Origin: Ceratotherium simum simum | Taxonomy: Eukaryota > Chordata > Mammalia > Perissodactyla > Rhinocerotidae | Direction of reading: 5' to 3' | Length of the DNA: 64,000 nt | NCBI RefSeq assembly: GCF_000283155.1 | Contig: NW_004454177.1 | Coordinates: 3,261,468 to 3,325,467 of the forward strand | Shown here: one piece after another, positions 21,986 to 33,689 of the stretch | How positions within the stretch are numbered: position 1 is the first letter of the stretch | Layout: each line of letters starts with the position of its first letter | Notes under the pieces: model-generated | What the model was told of the DNA's origin: nothing | Database searches by the model: none | The model's input: only the letters and a program-made list of their open reading frames with translations | Made by a program: the position numbers and the translations under genes

Positions 21986-23484
21986 GTTTTTTTATTCTAA
22001 GCAGTGGAAGGAATTTGCAGAAGAGAAAGTGGGTCTAGTTATATTAAGAATACTAGGAGTTTTTCAGTGCATTTTGGCATTTTCCAATTGTCATTCTTCT
22101 CACTTCTATCCGTTTAATGGAACTAAGGGATTTACCAAAGGCAGCTGCCATCAGAGGGGGTAAAAGCTGCTCTCTTCCCTGGCTTCCCCTCCACCTCCAC
22201 CCCAACCCTCCTCTCCTGTGAGACCCTTGGCCCAGCAGCGGGTCTGCCTGCCAAGTTCAAGGCTGAGAGGGACCAGGGGAACCTATTAGTCTCACTCAGG
22301 ATGCCACGGGATGGATGGATGAGAGACTCGGCAGGCGGGTTGTTCTGGGAAGGAGGAGGGAGGCTGGCTTCTGGAACAGGAAGGCAGGGGGCCAGGTGGG
22401 TGGGAGGAAGATGGAGAGGCTGTGAAAGGCACAGCTGGGGTTGGACAGGGCCGAGGACAAGGATACAAATACCTAAGCAATGGGTCAGCCGGGGACACAG
22501 AGGACCCTTGTATCAAAAAGCAAAATTTAAAAAAACACCCGCTTCAGCTGGCCTCCCCCTCCCCCCCGGCTGCTTCCCTTGGCTGCCGGCTCTGGTTCTG
22601 CAACACGCGCATGTTCCTGGAGGTGCAGCACCCTCCAGTCCCGTGGGAGGCCGCTGACGGAACAGTGACCTCAGAGGGTCGTGGGGAGGACGTAGTGAGA
22701 TGGTGAGTCCACCACTGCGCACACGCCCGAACCGGGCAAGTCTTCATTCCCCTTCCCCTCGCCAGGCGCACACGCCTCAGGGGTGTGGTTTTCAGACCTT
22801 TTCCACGGAGGGATTCTGACAGAGAGGATGCGAGTCCAGATGTCGCCGGGCCGGGATGGGCACAGCACAAGTTCAAGCGCTTGAACAACGTGTTTCACCC
22901 GCGTCTCGGTTTTGTCCAACCCGCGCCTGGGTTTGACCCCAAGAACAGGCAGGGAGGGCTAGACCCCAGGGGCCAGAGGAGAGACAGAGAGCGCACGGGG
23001 CAGCAGGCAGAGGCTTCCCGTTCACAGGACTGTCTGCTCCCCTGCTTGGCCACCGAGCTGTCCCCTTCTCTGAGGGCAAGGATGGGAGTGGGAAGACCTG
23101 GCTCTGTGCTCCCATCAGTGTGTGTTTCTGCTGGGGCCTTGGCTCCAGGGCCCCGCAGGCAGCCCTGCCCTGAGAAATGCCCTCAGTGTCCCTAAGCTCC
23201 TTCACTGGTCGTTGATTTTAGCCAACAAGTGCCCTGGGAGGCAAGTGTTATTATTACGCCTGGGTAGAGATCAAGTCACCAAGGCGGGGGAGATGCAGTG
23301 ACTGAGATAGTAGAGCTGGAGAGCCCAGGGCAGGCCGAGATCTGAGTGCTGGCCTCCAACTGACCACTCGAGTTGGCATTGGAAGGCCTCAGTGCTCCCA
23401 CGAAATAGGAAAGATGGTGGGTCCCTCACTTGTGTGTCTTCCACAGTGTTCGGAGAGGCAGGGAGAGGAGGTAACAAGAACTGT

Positions 23485-23645
23485 GTGACCTTGAATGTGG
23501 ACTTAATCTCTCTTCTTCGCGCATATAATGAGAATGTTTACAGAGCCCATCTTACACGGTTATCGTGAGGTCTAAATGAGATCATTTAAAACCCGTAGCA
23601 GAGTGTCTGGCACATAGTAAGTCCCCAGTAAATGATTAATTTTGT
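23485..23645 (+). repeat. MIR SINE
   Basis: 'CTGTGTGACCTTGAATGTGG', 'GTGAGGTCTAAATGAGATCA' and 'GTGTCTGGCACATAGTAAGT' give the MIR core and 3' end. Confidence 0.8.
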
Positions 23646-23809
23646 GTTGCTATAAGCAAAAGGCCTCCACAGCACCTCCTAGGGGTGCCACGGGGAAAGC
23701 CCACTACTTCCCAGTTACTCTCACACTGGGCCCTGAGTATCGTTCCCTACCCCACCCCCCCAATCCTCCACCCTCTACAGCCACAACCAGGGTTGCAGGA
23801 TGAAGTAAC

Positions 23810-23960
23810 AATAATCAAATGTGTATTATGTTCCAGGTCCAGATACCTTCCACCCAATTACTCTGAGATGCATTATTATCCCCACTTTACACAGGAGGAA
23901 ACTACAGCTCAGAGAGGTAGAATGACCTGTTCACTTGGTCTGACTCCAAAGATGGTTCTC
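23810..23960 (-). repeat. MIR SINE
   Basis: 'TTATTATCCCCACTTTACAC', 'AGGAGGAAACTACAGCTCAG' and 'AGAGGTAGAATGACCTGTTC' form the reversed core. Confidence 0.8.
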
Positions 23961-24179
23961 TTTTGACTGCACCATCTGCATTTCTCTTCAGCTGCACTTC
24001 CTCCCCGGGAGATCAGAGTCTGCTCCTCTCCGACAACCTGGACCGAGTTGAGCCAACACAGGAATGGTATCAGGACAGCCGCAAACTCTGGTCATTCTTC
24101 TCCAGCTCCTGACCTGGCCTTGTTCAAAAGGATCCAAGGAAGGAAGGAAAGGAAAACTCGTGCATGCTGAGTGTTCCCT

Positions 24180-24345
24180 AGGTGTGGACACTGTGGTATG
24201 CCCTTTGTGTATGGCATCCTATTTAATCTTTCAACCATCCTGGGAAGGAAGTGCCACCGTCCCCATTTTATAGATGAGACTATAGAGGCTAGCGAGTGCC
24301 TAAGTCACTTTCCCAAGATCACACAGGTAGTGAGTAAGCAACAGA
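24180..24345 (-). repeat. MIR SINE
   Basis: 'CATCCTATTTAATCTTTCAA', 'CCCCATTTTATAGATGAGAC' and 'CCCAAGATCACACAGGTAGT' form a reversed MIR. Confidence 0.78.
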
Positions 24346-25344
24346 AGATGTAGGAGCACAGGACACATGTCACAAGAAGGACATTAAAATACTTAGAAAG
24401 AGCAAGCATTAAAAAAAGATGATTTGAGCTATGTAAAAAGATACCAGGAAAACACACAGCACATTACACCTGTGACCACAAGATTGGAAGGCTCAGGGTC
24501 CATCTTGAGGGTCTCAAAAGGCAGCTCCATGGCAGGGCTGGTTGATCTCACCAAATGGGCCTCAGGGGCCATAGCAGAGAACCCCAACTCTCCTTGGAAG
24601 CCCTCTAACAGCAAACTGCCCCAGGCTCCGTGGGGATGCGTGGACAGCCATGCCTGGGCTCCTCACATCTCCCCCAGCCTCATTAGAACTAGGCACTTGC
24701 AGATGTTCTGATTTTTTTTTCCCATTGAAGAAGAATAATATAACCTCTAATATAACTCTACTTGGTCCAAAAGCTGCTTATTAAAAATCTACTTTTGGGA
24801 AGAAGGAGAGTAAGTGGTATGATTCCCCAGGGAATGATCTCCGTTATGCCTAATTTTGATGGCTGGAAAATAGAATTAGATTCCTGTTCCTAATTTGACT
24901 TGCAGTGTCTCTTGGCCCTGCATTAATAAGGAAGATGGACGAGTGTCTCCTCCCCAGCTCTGAGCTGCATTTCCCTTCAATTCCTCATTTCTTCATCCTT
25001 TGATTGGATGTTTAATCCTCTTTGCCTTTGAACTTCTCCTGCTCTGCCCCTTCCTTCCCCTGGCTCTGGTGGGAGTCACTCAGCAGCCTCAATGGATGAA
25101 TTCTCCAAGCAGAGACGACACAGCATGGTTGATGAGTCCTGTCTGGGCTGCAGGCCGGCCTCCCAGGACCTCGTCTGTGCTCAGCCATTGCACCCTGCTC
25201 AAGGGCGCAAGGGGACACACTGCTCCTGAGAGATCTCTGCCCTTCAAAGGACATTGTACCTGCCAGGCAGAGCCCGCCCTGAGCCACCACTCTGAGGCTG
25301 TGTGTGCAGCCCAGGAGGGTGGGAGGGGCCATGGAGGAGGAACC

Positions 25345-25600
25345 CCAGCTCAGAGTCAGAGGACCCCAGTTAGGGTCTTGGCATTGCCATGTACCAGCTG
25401 TGTGACCTTAAGGGAGTCCCTTCACAGTTCCAAGACTGTTTTCTCAGCTCTAGAACAACTGTGGAGGAGGGAGGTAAAACGGTAAAACAAAGGTGAAAGT
25501 GCTTTGCAATCTGCAAGGAAATGTTTGAATGTCAATTCTGATGGAAAGAGTCCTGGGCTAGGAGGCAAAAGTATCTAGCATAGTGCTCAGTAGGCGCTTA
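25345..25600 (+). repeat. MIR SINE
   Basis: 'CCATGTACCAGCTGTGTGAC' and 'CTTAAGGGAGTCCCTTCACA' mark the core; 'CATAGTGCTCAGTAGGCGCT' near 25580 is the MIR/L2-type 3' end. Confidence 0.68.
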
Positions 25601-26185
25601 ACAAACATCTGAGCAACTCAAAGCTCGGTAAGAGCTGAAGCAGAGGAAACAGGGCTCAGTTTAAAAGCAAGAGGGACTCTGGCTAGAGACAAGAAAGAAC
25701 TTCCTGTCAGATTAGTGAGACATTGCACACAGCACTGAGGAAAACTGCAGGAGAATCTTTGCATGAAGATATACACAGCCTGTCCTCTAACTCTCAACAT
25801 TCCCGCTGTGTGCGCGGGGTATGCCAGTTCAGTCCTGCCTGAGTGGGCTTGTGGCAGAAATTTCCAGTGGAGAATCCCTGATTCTGCGACACCATTTGGT
25901 GGGGCAAGGATGCCACACGCAGAGGGCCACCCGGTGGAAAGCAACGTTTTCCAACTGCGTTCCCTCAAACACTAGCATCCTGTGGGCTTTTAGATCAGCA
26001 TCTTTTGGGGGCCTCTGGTCAAACCAGTTTGGAAGATGATGAGGTAAATAGTTGTTTGGCCGCAGGACAACTCAGAGTGTCTGCGCTAACGTGTGCTGTT
26101 AATCTCCATGAGGGGGAAATAGAATGAAGTGTTATCCAAACATTTCACTCTTTTTTCCTTTGGCCACAAAACCCTCATCATCTGA

Positions 26186-26330
26186 AGCAGCGCTGCCCAA
26201 CAGAACTGCCTGTGACGATGGGAACGTTCTGTACCTGCACTGCCTACATGTGGCCATCGAGCACTTACATGTGGTGAGTGAGACTGAGGAACTGGATTTT
26301 AAATTTCATTTAACTTTAAAATGGGACATC
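26186..26330 (+). mobile_element. hAT DNA transposon relic (MER33/MER3-like)
   Basis: It contains 'CAGCGCTGCCCAACAGAACT', 'GACGATGGGAACGTTCTGTA' and 'GACTGAGGAACTGGATTTTA', a widespread non-autonomous hAT pattern. The right end is lost in MIR/L2-like sequence. The exact family is uncertain. Confidence 0.65.
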
Positions 26331-27190
26331 CCAACACCTCCAAACCCACTGGGTTGTTGTAATAATTAAATCAGGGATAGCAAAAGCACACACAGTTGGG
26401 ACTCACTTTGTTTCTTGGGTAGCACAGCACAAGTAATCAATCTGTGTTGAATAAATGAACGAACACATCTGTGGAGGCAGTCAGGCGCAGAGGCCTGGTA
26501 ACAAAGGTGGTTCTGACCCCGGACAGGGAGGGGGCTCTTGTTTCCCGATGCTGTAGGGATTCTGGGGTGGAGGAAGGACTGAAGCATGCAGAGCAGTTCT
26601 GAGAAGCCATAGATAGGAGTCCTGATGGAGATGGCATTCCTCTGCCAGTGCAGCCCACCTCAGACCCGCAGGATGAGACCTGCACGGGTGAGCCGTGCAG
26701 GACACAGGTGCCTGTGGCTCGTGCACGAGGCCCCAGTGGCAGCCAGTGTCCAGCACCCGCCTGACCACGTGTGGGTGCACAGCTGCCACCGGGAGCACGC
26801 AGATGCACAGATTTGCTGGAAAGTGTTGGCTGAAATTTAGCTAAATCTATAAACACTAAATTTATGTTACAAATTGTCTGAGAGTCAGAGAAAATGCATT
26901 TCCAAAACTGCATTTGCAAAAAAAAATGCTTCAGCAGGAATTGACCTTGGACCTTGTTCCATCAGCAAAATCCGTTCTCTAAGGGAAGAAGCTCTTCAAC
27001 CCATCAAGTACAAATGCATCCAATTTTATATTTTCCCTCTGTCTCTCTCTTTTTGTAGCTCCTTAACAATAAGGCTGAAAATGTGGGAATTGAGTTTGCA
27101 GATGTAAAAAAGGCTTGGCCAGCCTCCCTGTAACCCAGTTCATCTCTGTTCCGTCCATGCAGCTGGCAAAGGGTGCTCCTGGACCGCGCA

Positions 27191-27262
27191 CTCTCTCTCT
27201 GTCTCTCTCTCTCTCTCACACACACACACAGACACACACTCACAGACACACACACACAGACA
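27191..27262. repeat. CT/CA compound microsatellite
   Basis: (CT)n with one interruption, then (CA)n with several, about 155 bp upstream of 27417, inside the intron just after the donor of the 27417-27582 exon in transcript order. Confidence 0.97.
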
Positions 27263-27416
27263 AGGATACATGGGAATGCTCAAACCCTCTGGTTATCATC
27301 CCCACGATCTGAAGGATCCCTCCCCATCCTGGCGTATCTCCAGCCAGGGGCAAATCAATCAGGTTGAAATCAACAGAGCAGACTGTCTGGGGCAGAGCCA
27401 GCTTGGGGAGACTCAC

Positions 27417-27582
27417 ATTCTGCTTTGGCACAGATGAGGCAGGCGGTGGTGCAGTTGAAGAAGTTCAGGATCCCAGCCACAGCCACGCTGATGTCGGTGT
27501 TGCTGGGGTGGAGGTTCAGGGTTGTGAATCTCTGGAACTGGAGCTTCATAAACTCCTCTGGGGCCACTTTGAAATGAGGGAC
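27417..27582 (-). CDS. GRIK4: GRIK4 coding exon, amino-terminal domain ([11 protein letters not shown])
   Basis: This 166-bp minus-strand exon encodes about residues 116-170. It reads [37 protein letters not shown], then [21 protein letters not shown] in 'FFNCTT' is an N-glycosylation sequon in this extracellular domain. The acceptor is a pyrimidine tract ending CCTCCTCCCAG and the donor is GTGAGT. It enters in phase 0 and leaves one base (T) that the next exon completes to Cys. From memory, human GluK4 has EEFVKFQFQRF where this reads [11 protein letters not shown], two conservative changes. The exon lies 4,279 bp from the preceding one and has no frameshift or stop. Confidence 0.96.
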
Positions 27583-28534
27583 CTGGGAGGAGGGGCAAAA
27601 ATGGGCAGCAGGGAGGATCCAGAAGGAGTGAGAAAGAAAGAAAGAGGGATATGTGAGACAAGGCTGCAGAGGGGGATTCTTTTACGTGAAACCTCGCCAC
27701 TTATGGTGGGAGAAGGAGCCTGCAGGACTCAGGGCACCTACTCCCCAGGAGGAAGAGGAGATGACGTCCCTGACAACGCTAAAGATAGGAAGACCCGGGC
27801 TGGGAAACCTTTCATCCGGAGACCTGCATAATGTACTGTGGATCTTGGAGCTGGGGTCTGTAGCCCTGAAAAGGCAAATGAATAGGTCTTTAGTCTCAAA
27901 GGAACTGCCCACTGCTGGGCAGCGAGACAAATGGTTCTTGAAGGCATAATCCTTACAACTATTTTATTTGTAGTTAATAAATCAGAGCAGAGATGGCAGA
28001 AGGAGAAAGACAGCGCCCTGGGGACTACGAGAAGAGCCCCACTAGTCCAGCCCAGCCAACAGGTGTATAAACCAGCTCTCAAAAAGCTTCCTGGGTGAAA
28101 GCCTGGGATAGATTCCTGGGCAGACATGCATACAGAGGAGAAAGCATCACAGGCTGAAGAACCATCTAGAGAGCTCCCAAATGGAGCCAGGTAAATAAAC
28201 ACCTGCTTTGGCTTCATGACCACAGTGTCAGCTTCCCTCTGCATCTATTACTGACATTTCCGGGAGGCAATGCCCCTTCCTTCTGCTTCTCTTCTCCTGG
28301 GAAGAGATGTTAACAGGCTGTGATGGCTGCTTTATTGGTGGCTTAGGCTATTGGGTCGGTAATAGGAAGTTAAAACGTAATAAGCTGCCATCCACCTTGA
28401 TTTTATTCTGTCACCCTCATATCTGGTACCTAGAGCTAGGAGAGCGGAAGGCTGGTTGGTGCCTCTATGAGAGATGGGTCTGAAACCTCAACCCTCATCC
28501 TCCCTTAGGACCAGTGCCTTGTGGGAGGGCCAAA

Positions 28535-28745
28535 TTACTGCAAGTATGGGTTTGGATTGATGTTAAAGCAAGTTAGATTGAGGGTAGACAGCAGGAAGAA
28601 CTTCCTGATGGTTTGTTTGTTGGCTCCTAGAGTGGGTTATTCATAAATCATTGCAGAAGTTTTCTTTGGCTGGGCTGGCCCAGAATCTGGGATGATGTTG
28701 GCATGGTGTCTGTAGGATTCTGCTACCTTATCCTTTTAAGCTTCT
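28535..28745 (+). mobile_element. L3/CR1-like LINE relic
   Basis: 'GACAGCAGGAAGAACTTCCT', 'GATGGTTTG', then a diverged 3' part near 'GTAGGATTCTGCTACCTTAT' resemble CR1/L3 3' sequence. The match is weaker than the one at 21640. Confidence 0.4.
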
Positions 28746-29294
28746 GGGAGAAGTCAGCCAAAGACCAGAGCTCCTCTGAGATTAGGGTGAGGGGAGAGTA
28801 AAGATTTAGCAGAAACTAGGGAGAAAATTCCTGAATTAAATTAGGATTAGCCCTTGAACCATAGAGAGAGGACAACCAATATTTTCCAGCAGAGACTGAA
28901 AAGTGCAGAATTGGGGAGAGCCTGGAGAGTTAAGAAAGAATTCTCTGAAGAGTGACCTTGGACGTGTCATAAAGGGTTTTTCTTCCCACTTACATTTTGC
29001 ATCCCATACAATCTGCCTAAAATGAATAACAAATGCACTTTGAAAGTAAGAAAGAGCACAAAGGGGCAAGATGGAAGCCAAGGCTGGGTAGGGGCAGGGT
29101 GGCAGGCTGGCTGGCTTACACATTTGAGCATCTCTGATCAAGGCCCCCCTGTGTGGCCATCCAGCCTACCAGGTCCCATTAGCAGCTAACTCACCATGCC
29201 CCCCCACCAATAGAATGTACCCGTAGAGATACCCTTGAATCCATGGATCCTAGAGACACAGCAGGGAAAATACTCGGGAAGGTGAAGGACAAAG

Positions 29295-29490
29295 GGGTTT
29301 TGGAATCTGTAGACTTAGGTTTGCACCCAGATTCTGCTGTGTGATTTGGGGCAAACTGCTTAACCTATGTAAGCTTCATTACAGCGGAGGTAACAGTGGT
29401 GCTTCTTGGAGCTCTGGGGTGTCAAAGGAGATCCCGCATGTGAAGGACATAATAGCTCAGGACCTAACATGTGGTAAGTATTGAGGCAAC
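29295..29490 (+). repeat. MIR SINE
   Basis: 'GATTCTGCTGTGTGATTTGG', 'GGCAAACTGCTTAACCTATG' and 'GGACCTAACATGTGGTAAGT' follow MIR. Confidence 0.7.
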
Positions 29491-31861
29491 GCCTTTCTCC
29501 TTCCCTCCACACTTTCTCCCAAAATCTAGGAGCTCCCCAAAAAGCTCTTGGGGCGTATGTGCAGGAGGTGAGGGGCCTCCCTAGGAAGGGGAGTTGCTGG
29601 AAGCCTCCAGCACAGCCTGCCATCTTGAAGGCTCTGATGGGCCTAGGCAGGGATGGCCCAAGCCAATTCCTGAATCTCTCTCTAGGACAAAGATCAATCC
29701 ATAATTGATTTGCAATTGCAAATGCATCATCATGGAGGTGCCTGAGGGGAGGAGAGGTGAGTGGAATGGAAGGGAGGGCAGCAAGGCAGAAAGCGCCCAG
29801 CCACAGGGGCTACGGAGATGTTGCAGCATTTAAAGGAATGAGCTCCTTGGGGAGAACTCCATTTCTTTTCTCTGAAGCTGAAGGGAATCAGTATAAGGCA
29901 GTTCAGCCTCATAAAATAGTAAAAGAAATGCATAATCTGAACAGAGAGGAAAGGTTGCTCTGGAAGGAACATGATCAGACAAGGAGAGAGTACCGTCTGG
30001 CAGTTCCCTGGGCAGTGCAACCTGTCTGTCTGGTCAACGGCACAGGGACCTGGGGCAGGATGGGGACATGGTTGCGAATCAGGGTCTCTGCCTCAGGCCT
30101 GAAATGCCAAACAGGGTTAAGGAATGTGTGAGCTGAGATAAAATACCCACTGAACCCCAAGAGGAGGCCATGCAGGAGTGGGAATTGGGGGGATGACTGT
30201 AAGGGACATTGTGATGGGGAGGAACGTGTGATGGGGAGGAGGGAGAGAGCAGAAAAGAGACAATGTGGAGCGGAAGTCTTGGCAACCTCACTTGGTGAAG
30301 ATCAGAGGGATTGCTGAAATAACAACCTGCCACACATTTGAGCTATTACTTGGAGCATGGCAAGAAAGATTTAAATTAAACATCGGTGGAACTTCCTGGG
30401 GCCAAGGCCTGTGAGATGCTAGAAGAGACTGCAGCAGGACAGAAGCTCCTTTTTTGGCCTGGGCTGGTGCAAGAGTCATCTTTCAGGACATCTAGCGGGT
30501 AGGGGATGGGGAGTTGTCAACACAGACCCGGCCCATGGTCAGAAGGCTCGGGAGGCTCAGCCTACAGAGCAGTGGCCTGGCACTGGGGAGCACGACCAAC
30601 CACAAGACTGGGGCTAGGACTGCATGGCACTCCAATGTGCAGGTACCAATTCTGAGAGTGGGCTCATAAACCAGGGAAGATAAATATTCTGCCCAAAGCC
30701 TGAGGGACTCACCAAGCCCTCTGATCATAAGAGAAGTAGGGGCATCAAGGGAGTAGGTTTTGGGGGACCCAGGGCAGGCAGAGGCCTATCTGCTGCTCCG
30801 CTGCCTCTGCAGGAGCAGCTCACTGAGGAGTTGCCCTGTCCTATTTCTAAGATCCTCCCAAGACTAAAGCTTCTGGAAGGCTGAGCCTCCAGGCCCCTAG
30901 GACAGGCACAAGATTGATCCTTCCTTCCTCTGTCTTCTGCCCTGCTCCCTCCCTAGCTCCTGACTTTGTGCCCCTCACCAGCAAGCTCCGTCTGTTCCCA
31001 AAGCACCTGGCTAGAAGGCCCTTGGGAGCAGAGAGAGGCTAAGGGGTCACTTTGCCACCGTCTCCAGGGACATATCTGAAGGGGAAGGACTGATTGATTC
31101 CAGGAAGGACTAGGAAAGATTCCAGCAATACACAGAATGTCTGAAGTTTCAAGTTTGTTTCCTCCAGGGGAAAAGGAGGGAGAGAGTTGATGGAACAGGG
31201 AGGAAGCTATTACTCGGAAACTCATCCTGACCATCTTTACCTCCCCTGGAACTAGAACTAGAGGAAACGGACTCAACACTCCGAAACTAGAGCGATCCCA
31301 GTTAGAGTGACACCTGAGGAGGAATGTACTGATTGGAGAAGTGAACACTGGAAATGGTGAATGAGGAAGAAAGCAAAATAAAATCTCTCTTCTAGAGAAC
31401 TTATAAAATAGAGTTTTCAAACTTAATTTTAGTAATAAAATGTAGCAATGCCTTGCCCCCAAGGCATTCTTCCCCAGAATCCCAAAATCTAAACAGATAA
31501 CCAGGGAGCTGCTCATGTGGAGCTCAGACCTGCCCTCTGGGCCTCCCCCAGACCACTCCCCTTCCCTGCCTCTCCCTCTACCCACCTCCAGCAAGGGGAC
31601 CCCTGCAGCACCCTAAGACTCGGAGGAGCTCAGCTTGAAAATCCTGCTGTGAAATCTGTCCTCTAAGTCCCCTCCATCCAAACAACGTAGACAAAAGTAA
31701 GTGTCCAACCAAGGACCACTCCTTTGATTTGTAGTGATGTCCTTGTTAGTGACACCAACCAGGTCGTGAGGGGCTCCTCCAGCCCTTAAGAATCTATGAC
31801 ATCTTTGGCCCGGAGCACGCTGCCAGCCCGCAGACAGTCCCCCAACCCGCCCAGCACTCAC

Positions 31862-31959
31862 CTCTTTCTCCCCACAGATGTTGCTGATGATGGAGCTGGA
31901 GGCCGGGCTGGAGGACGGTCCCAGGACGGCGACCACCCCCTTGGGGAGAATCTGACACA
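31862..31959 (-). CDS. GRIK4: GRIK4 coding exon, amino-terminal domain ([17 protein letters not shown])
   Basis: This 98-bp minus-strand exon encodes about residues 83-115: the split Met, then [20 protein letters not shown] and [12 protein letters not shown]. The '[12 protein letters not shown]' segment is the conserved strand and loop of the first lobe, shared by kainate receptor amino-terminal domains. The acceptor is GTGCTGGCTGCAG and the donor is GTGAGT. It enters in phase 1 and leaves in phase 0, so skipping it alone would shift the frame. The intron to the previous coding exon is 12,027 bp. The joined codon A|TG gives Met-Cys-Gln, as I recall for human GluK4. Confidence 0.95.
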
Positions 31960-32774
31960 CTGCAGCCAGCACGGGGGCAGAGGTGGGAGCAGAAGAGGAA
32001 ACAAGGCACTCATCAAGGGGCCATGGGCCGACCACTTGCCTGGGCCTCCAATCTTCACCCGCTGCCCCCTCACCTTCCGCCCACCCCCGCCCCCACCCTT
32101 CCAAACCCCCTACCTCTCCTCTCTTGGACTACTAGGCTCCAGGACAGTTTTATAGGACTTTATGGACAGTATTAAATGAGGAAATGATCCAGGTTATGAC
32201 AACATACGGCCACAGCCAACAGGGTATATAAATTGTCTGGGCTGTCACCGAAGGACAGAGGCTAATGGCAGAAACCTGCAGATTCCATCCCCTGCTTGGC
32301 CTGCAGTGTGGGTGTTGGGAGCCAGGGCACAGCTGCTGCAGGGGTGAGGGCCCGGCTCACAGAATGGCCACCTGGTGTGCAATCTATTGACCCCCTCAAA
32401 TATAAAGAAAGAGAGTCTGGGGAGGAAGAAAGGCAGACAAGCAGAGGGACGAAGGGTAGTGAGGATGGTGCAGGCAGAGAACAAAGCAGACTCAGCTAAA
32501 GTCAAAGGGAGCAGGAGAGAGAGAAGAGAGCGAGTGAGAGGCAGAGAGGGGACCCATCTCTCAAGGCCACCCTCCATGCACCTGGGCCGGCCCGGAGCCT
32601 GGCATGCCTGCCTCTCTGAGTGGGTCAGCCGCTTGCCTGACCAGCCAGCACGCTCTGACCTTGTGCCTCCTACGGGGAAGGCGCCCTTCCCTCCTCCCCT
32701 CTGGACACTCACTCTCCTGTCAAGGAGCACCTCGAACGCCTTCTCCTTACACCTGCCTGGGCTCCTTTAGGTGA

Positions 32775-33015
32775 ATTAATCCTCACCAGGGCTCCTGAGA
32801 CCCGTGGTTTGTCCCTCTGTTCTAAGACCCTTGTAAATGTGTCCGTTTCAGTTTGTTGTTTAGATGTCTTTCTCCTCTCACTAGATTTCAAACCCCTTAG
32901 GGCAGGAGCGGAGCCATATTTATGTCTAAATCCCCACTTGTCACTTCCTCAGCGTCCAGTACAATGTTTCCTAGGTGCCCAGTTCCTATTCGTTGAATGA
33001 ATGAGTGGATGGATG
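32775..33015 (+). mobile_element. L2 LINE 3' region
   Basis: 'CTAGATTTCAAACCCCTTAG', 'GGCAGGAGCGGAGCCATATT', 'CCAGTACAATGTTTCCTAGG' and 'CGTTGAATGAATGAGTGG' form a decayed L2 terminus. Confidence 0.8.
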
Positions 33016-33279
33016 GGACATGTGGTCAGAACAGGAGAGGATCTAAGATTTTAAAATGCCAGAGACTGAGATAGAAAGGACAGGGAAGAAAGAAGGAAAC
33101 AGATAGAGAGAGAACACGAGATCATTCTCAGGATGCACACTGTGGTATCAGAACCTTGAGCCATCCCTCGGAATACGCACCACGATTCCCCATCACTACA
33201 AGACATCCTTCTCTGCAAAACTCAAAGCTTGATTGTGGACACATTGTCCTCCTACTCACATCAAGAGTCAGGCAGAGCC

Positions 33280-33410
33280 ATTTTCCAGGTCAGTAAACTG
33301 AGGTTAAGGGATCAGTCCAAGGATCCTCATTGAGTCAGCTGCAAAGCCACACCTGCAACCTGGATGCTCTTTCTTCTAGGGTAGAGCCCTAACCATTGGC
33401 CTACACAGTC
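33280..33410 (-). repeat. MIR SINE fragment
   Basis: 'CATTTTCCAGGTCAGTAAAC', 'TGAGGTTAAGGGATCAGTCC' and 'GAGCCCTAACCATTGGCCTA' follow the reversed MIR. Confidence 0.6.
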
Positions 33411-33689
33411 AAGTGATAGCCCTAATGGGGCACAGGTGGTGGGGTAGAGCACCAGGGTTCAAATCCCAGTGTTGCAATTGACCACACAAATGAGAGATCT
33501 GTGAGGTCTTCTCTCAGCCTGCGGGTCGGGCAGGGATCCTGCAACATGGCAGATCTCAGATGCCTGAGAGGAGGCGGGCATTGTGTGCCCGAGGGGACTC
33601 ATCAGTTCTAAGTGTCAGAACCATCCCCAGTGACAGAGTAGCCAGGACCAGGCTTTCTCTTTGAAGAATGTTCTTCAAAGTTCAAGCTA

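Larger units (their letters stand above)
17834..27416. other. GRIK4 intron, 9,583 bp, between exons at 17655 and 27417
   Basis: The ends are GT..AG on the minus strand. It is rich in old MIR copies on both strands and has an L2 relic (20085-20220), an L3/CR1 3' relic (21640-21985), a hAT relic (26186-26330) and a CT/CA microsatellite (27191-27262). 22560-23010 is richer in CpG than its surroundings. 24770-24930 is repeat-free with several TAAT-type motifs. 20230-21040 and 25620-26180 hold nothing I recognise. Confidence 0.9.
27583..31861. other. GRIK4 intron, 4,279 bp, between exons at 27417 and 31862
   Basis: The ends are GT..AG on the minus strand. Besides an L3/CR1-like relic near 28535-28745 and a MIR (29295-29490) I see little recognisable repeat. 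27600-28530 and 29500-31850 look like ordinary unique intron sequence. A 213-codon open frame at 30953-31594 (minus) has no recognisable domain and is probably chance. Confidence 0.88.

Noticed and set aside
30953..31594. 213-codon minus-strand open frame
   Set aside because: No recognisable domain, low-complexity composition, no splice or conservation support. It lies between two GRIK4 exons in an intron and is likely chance.
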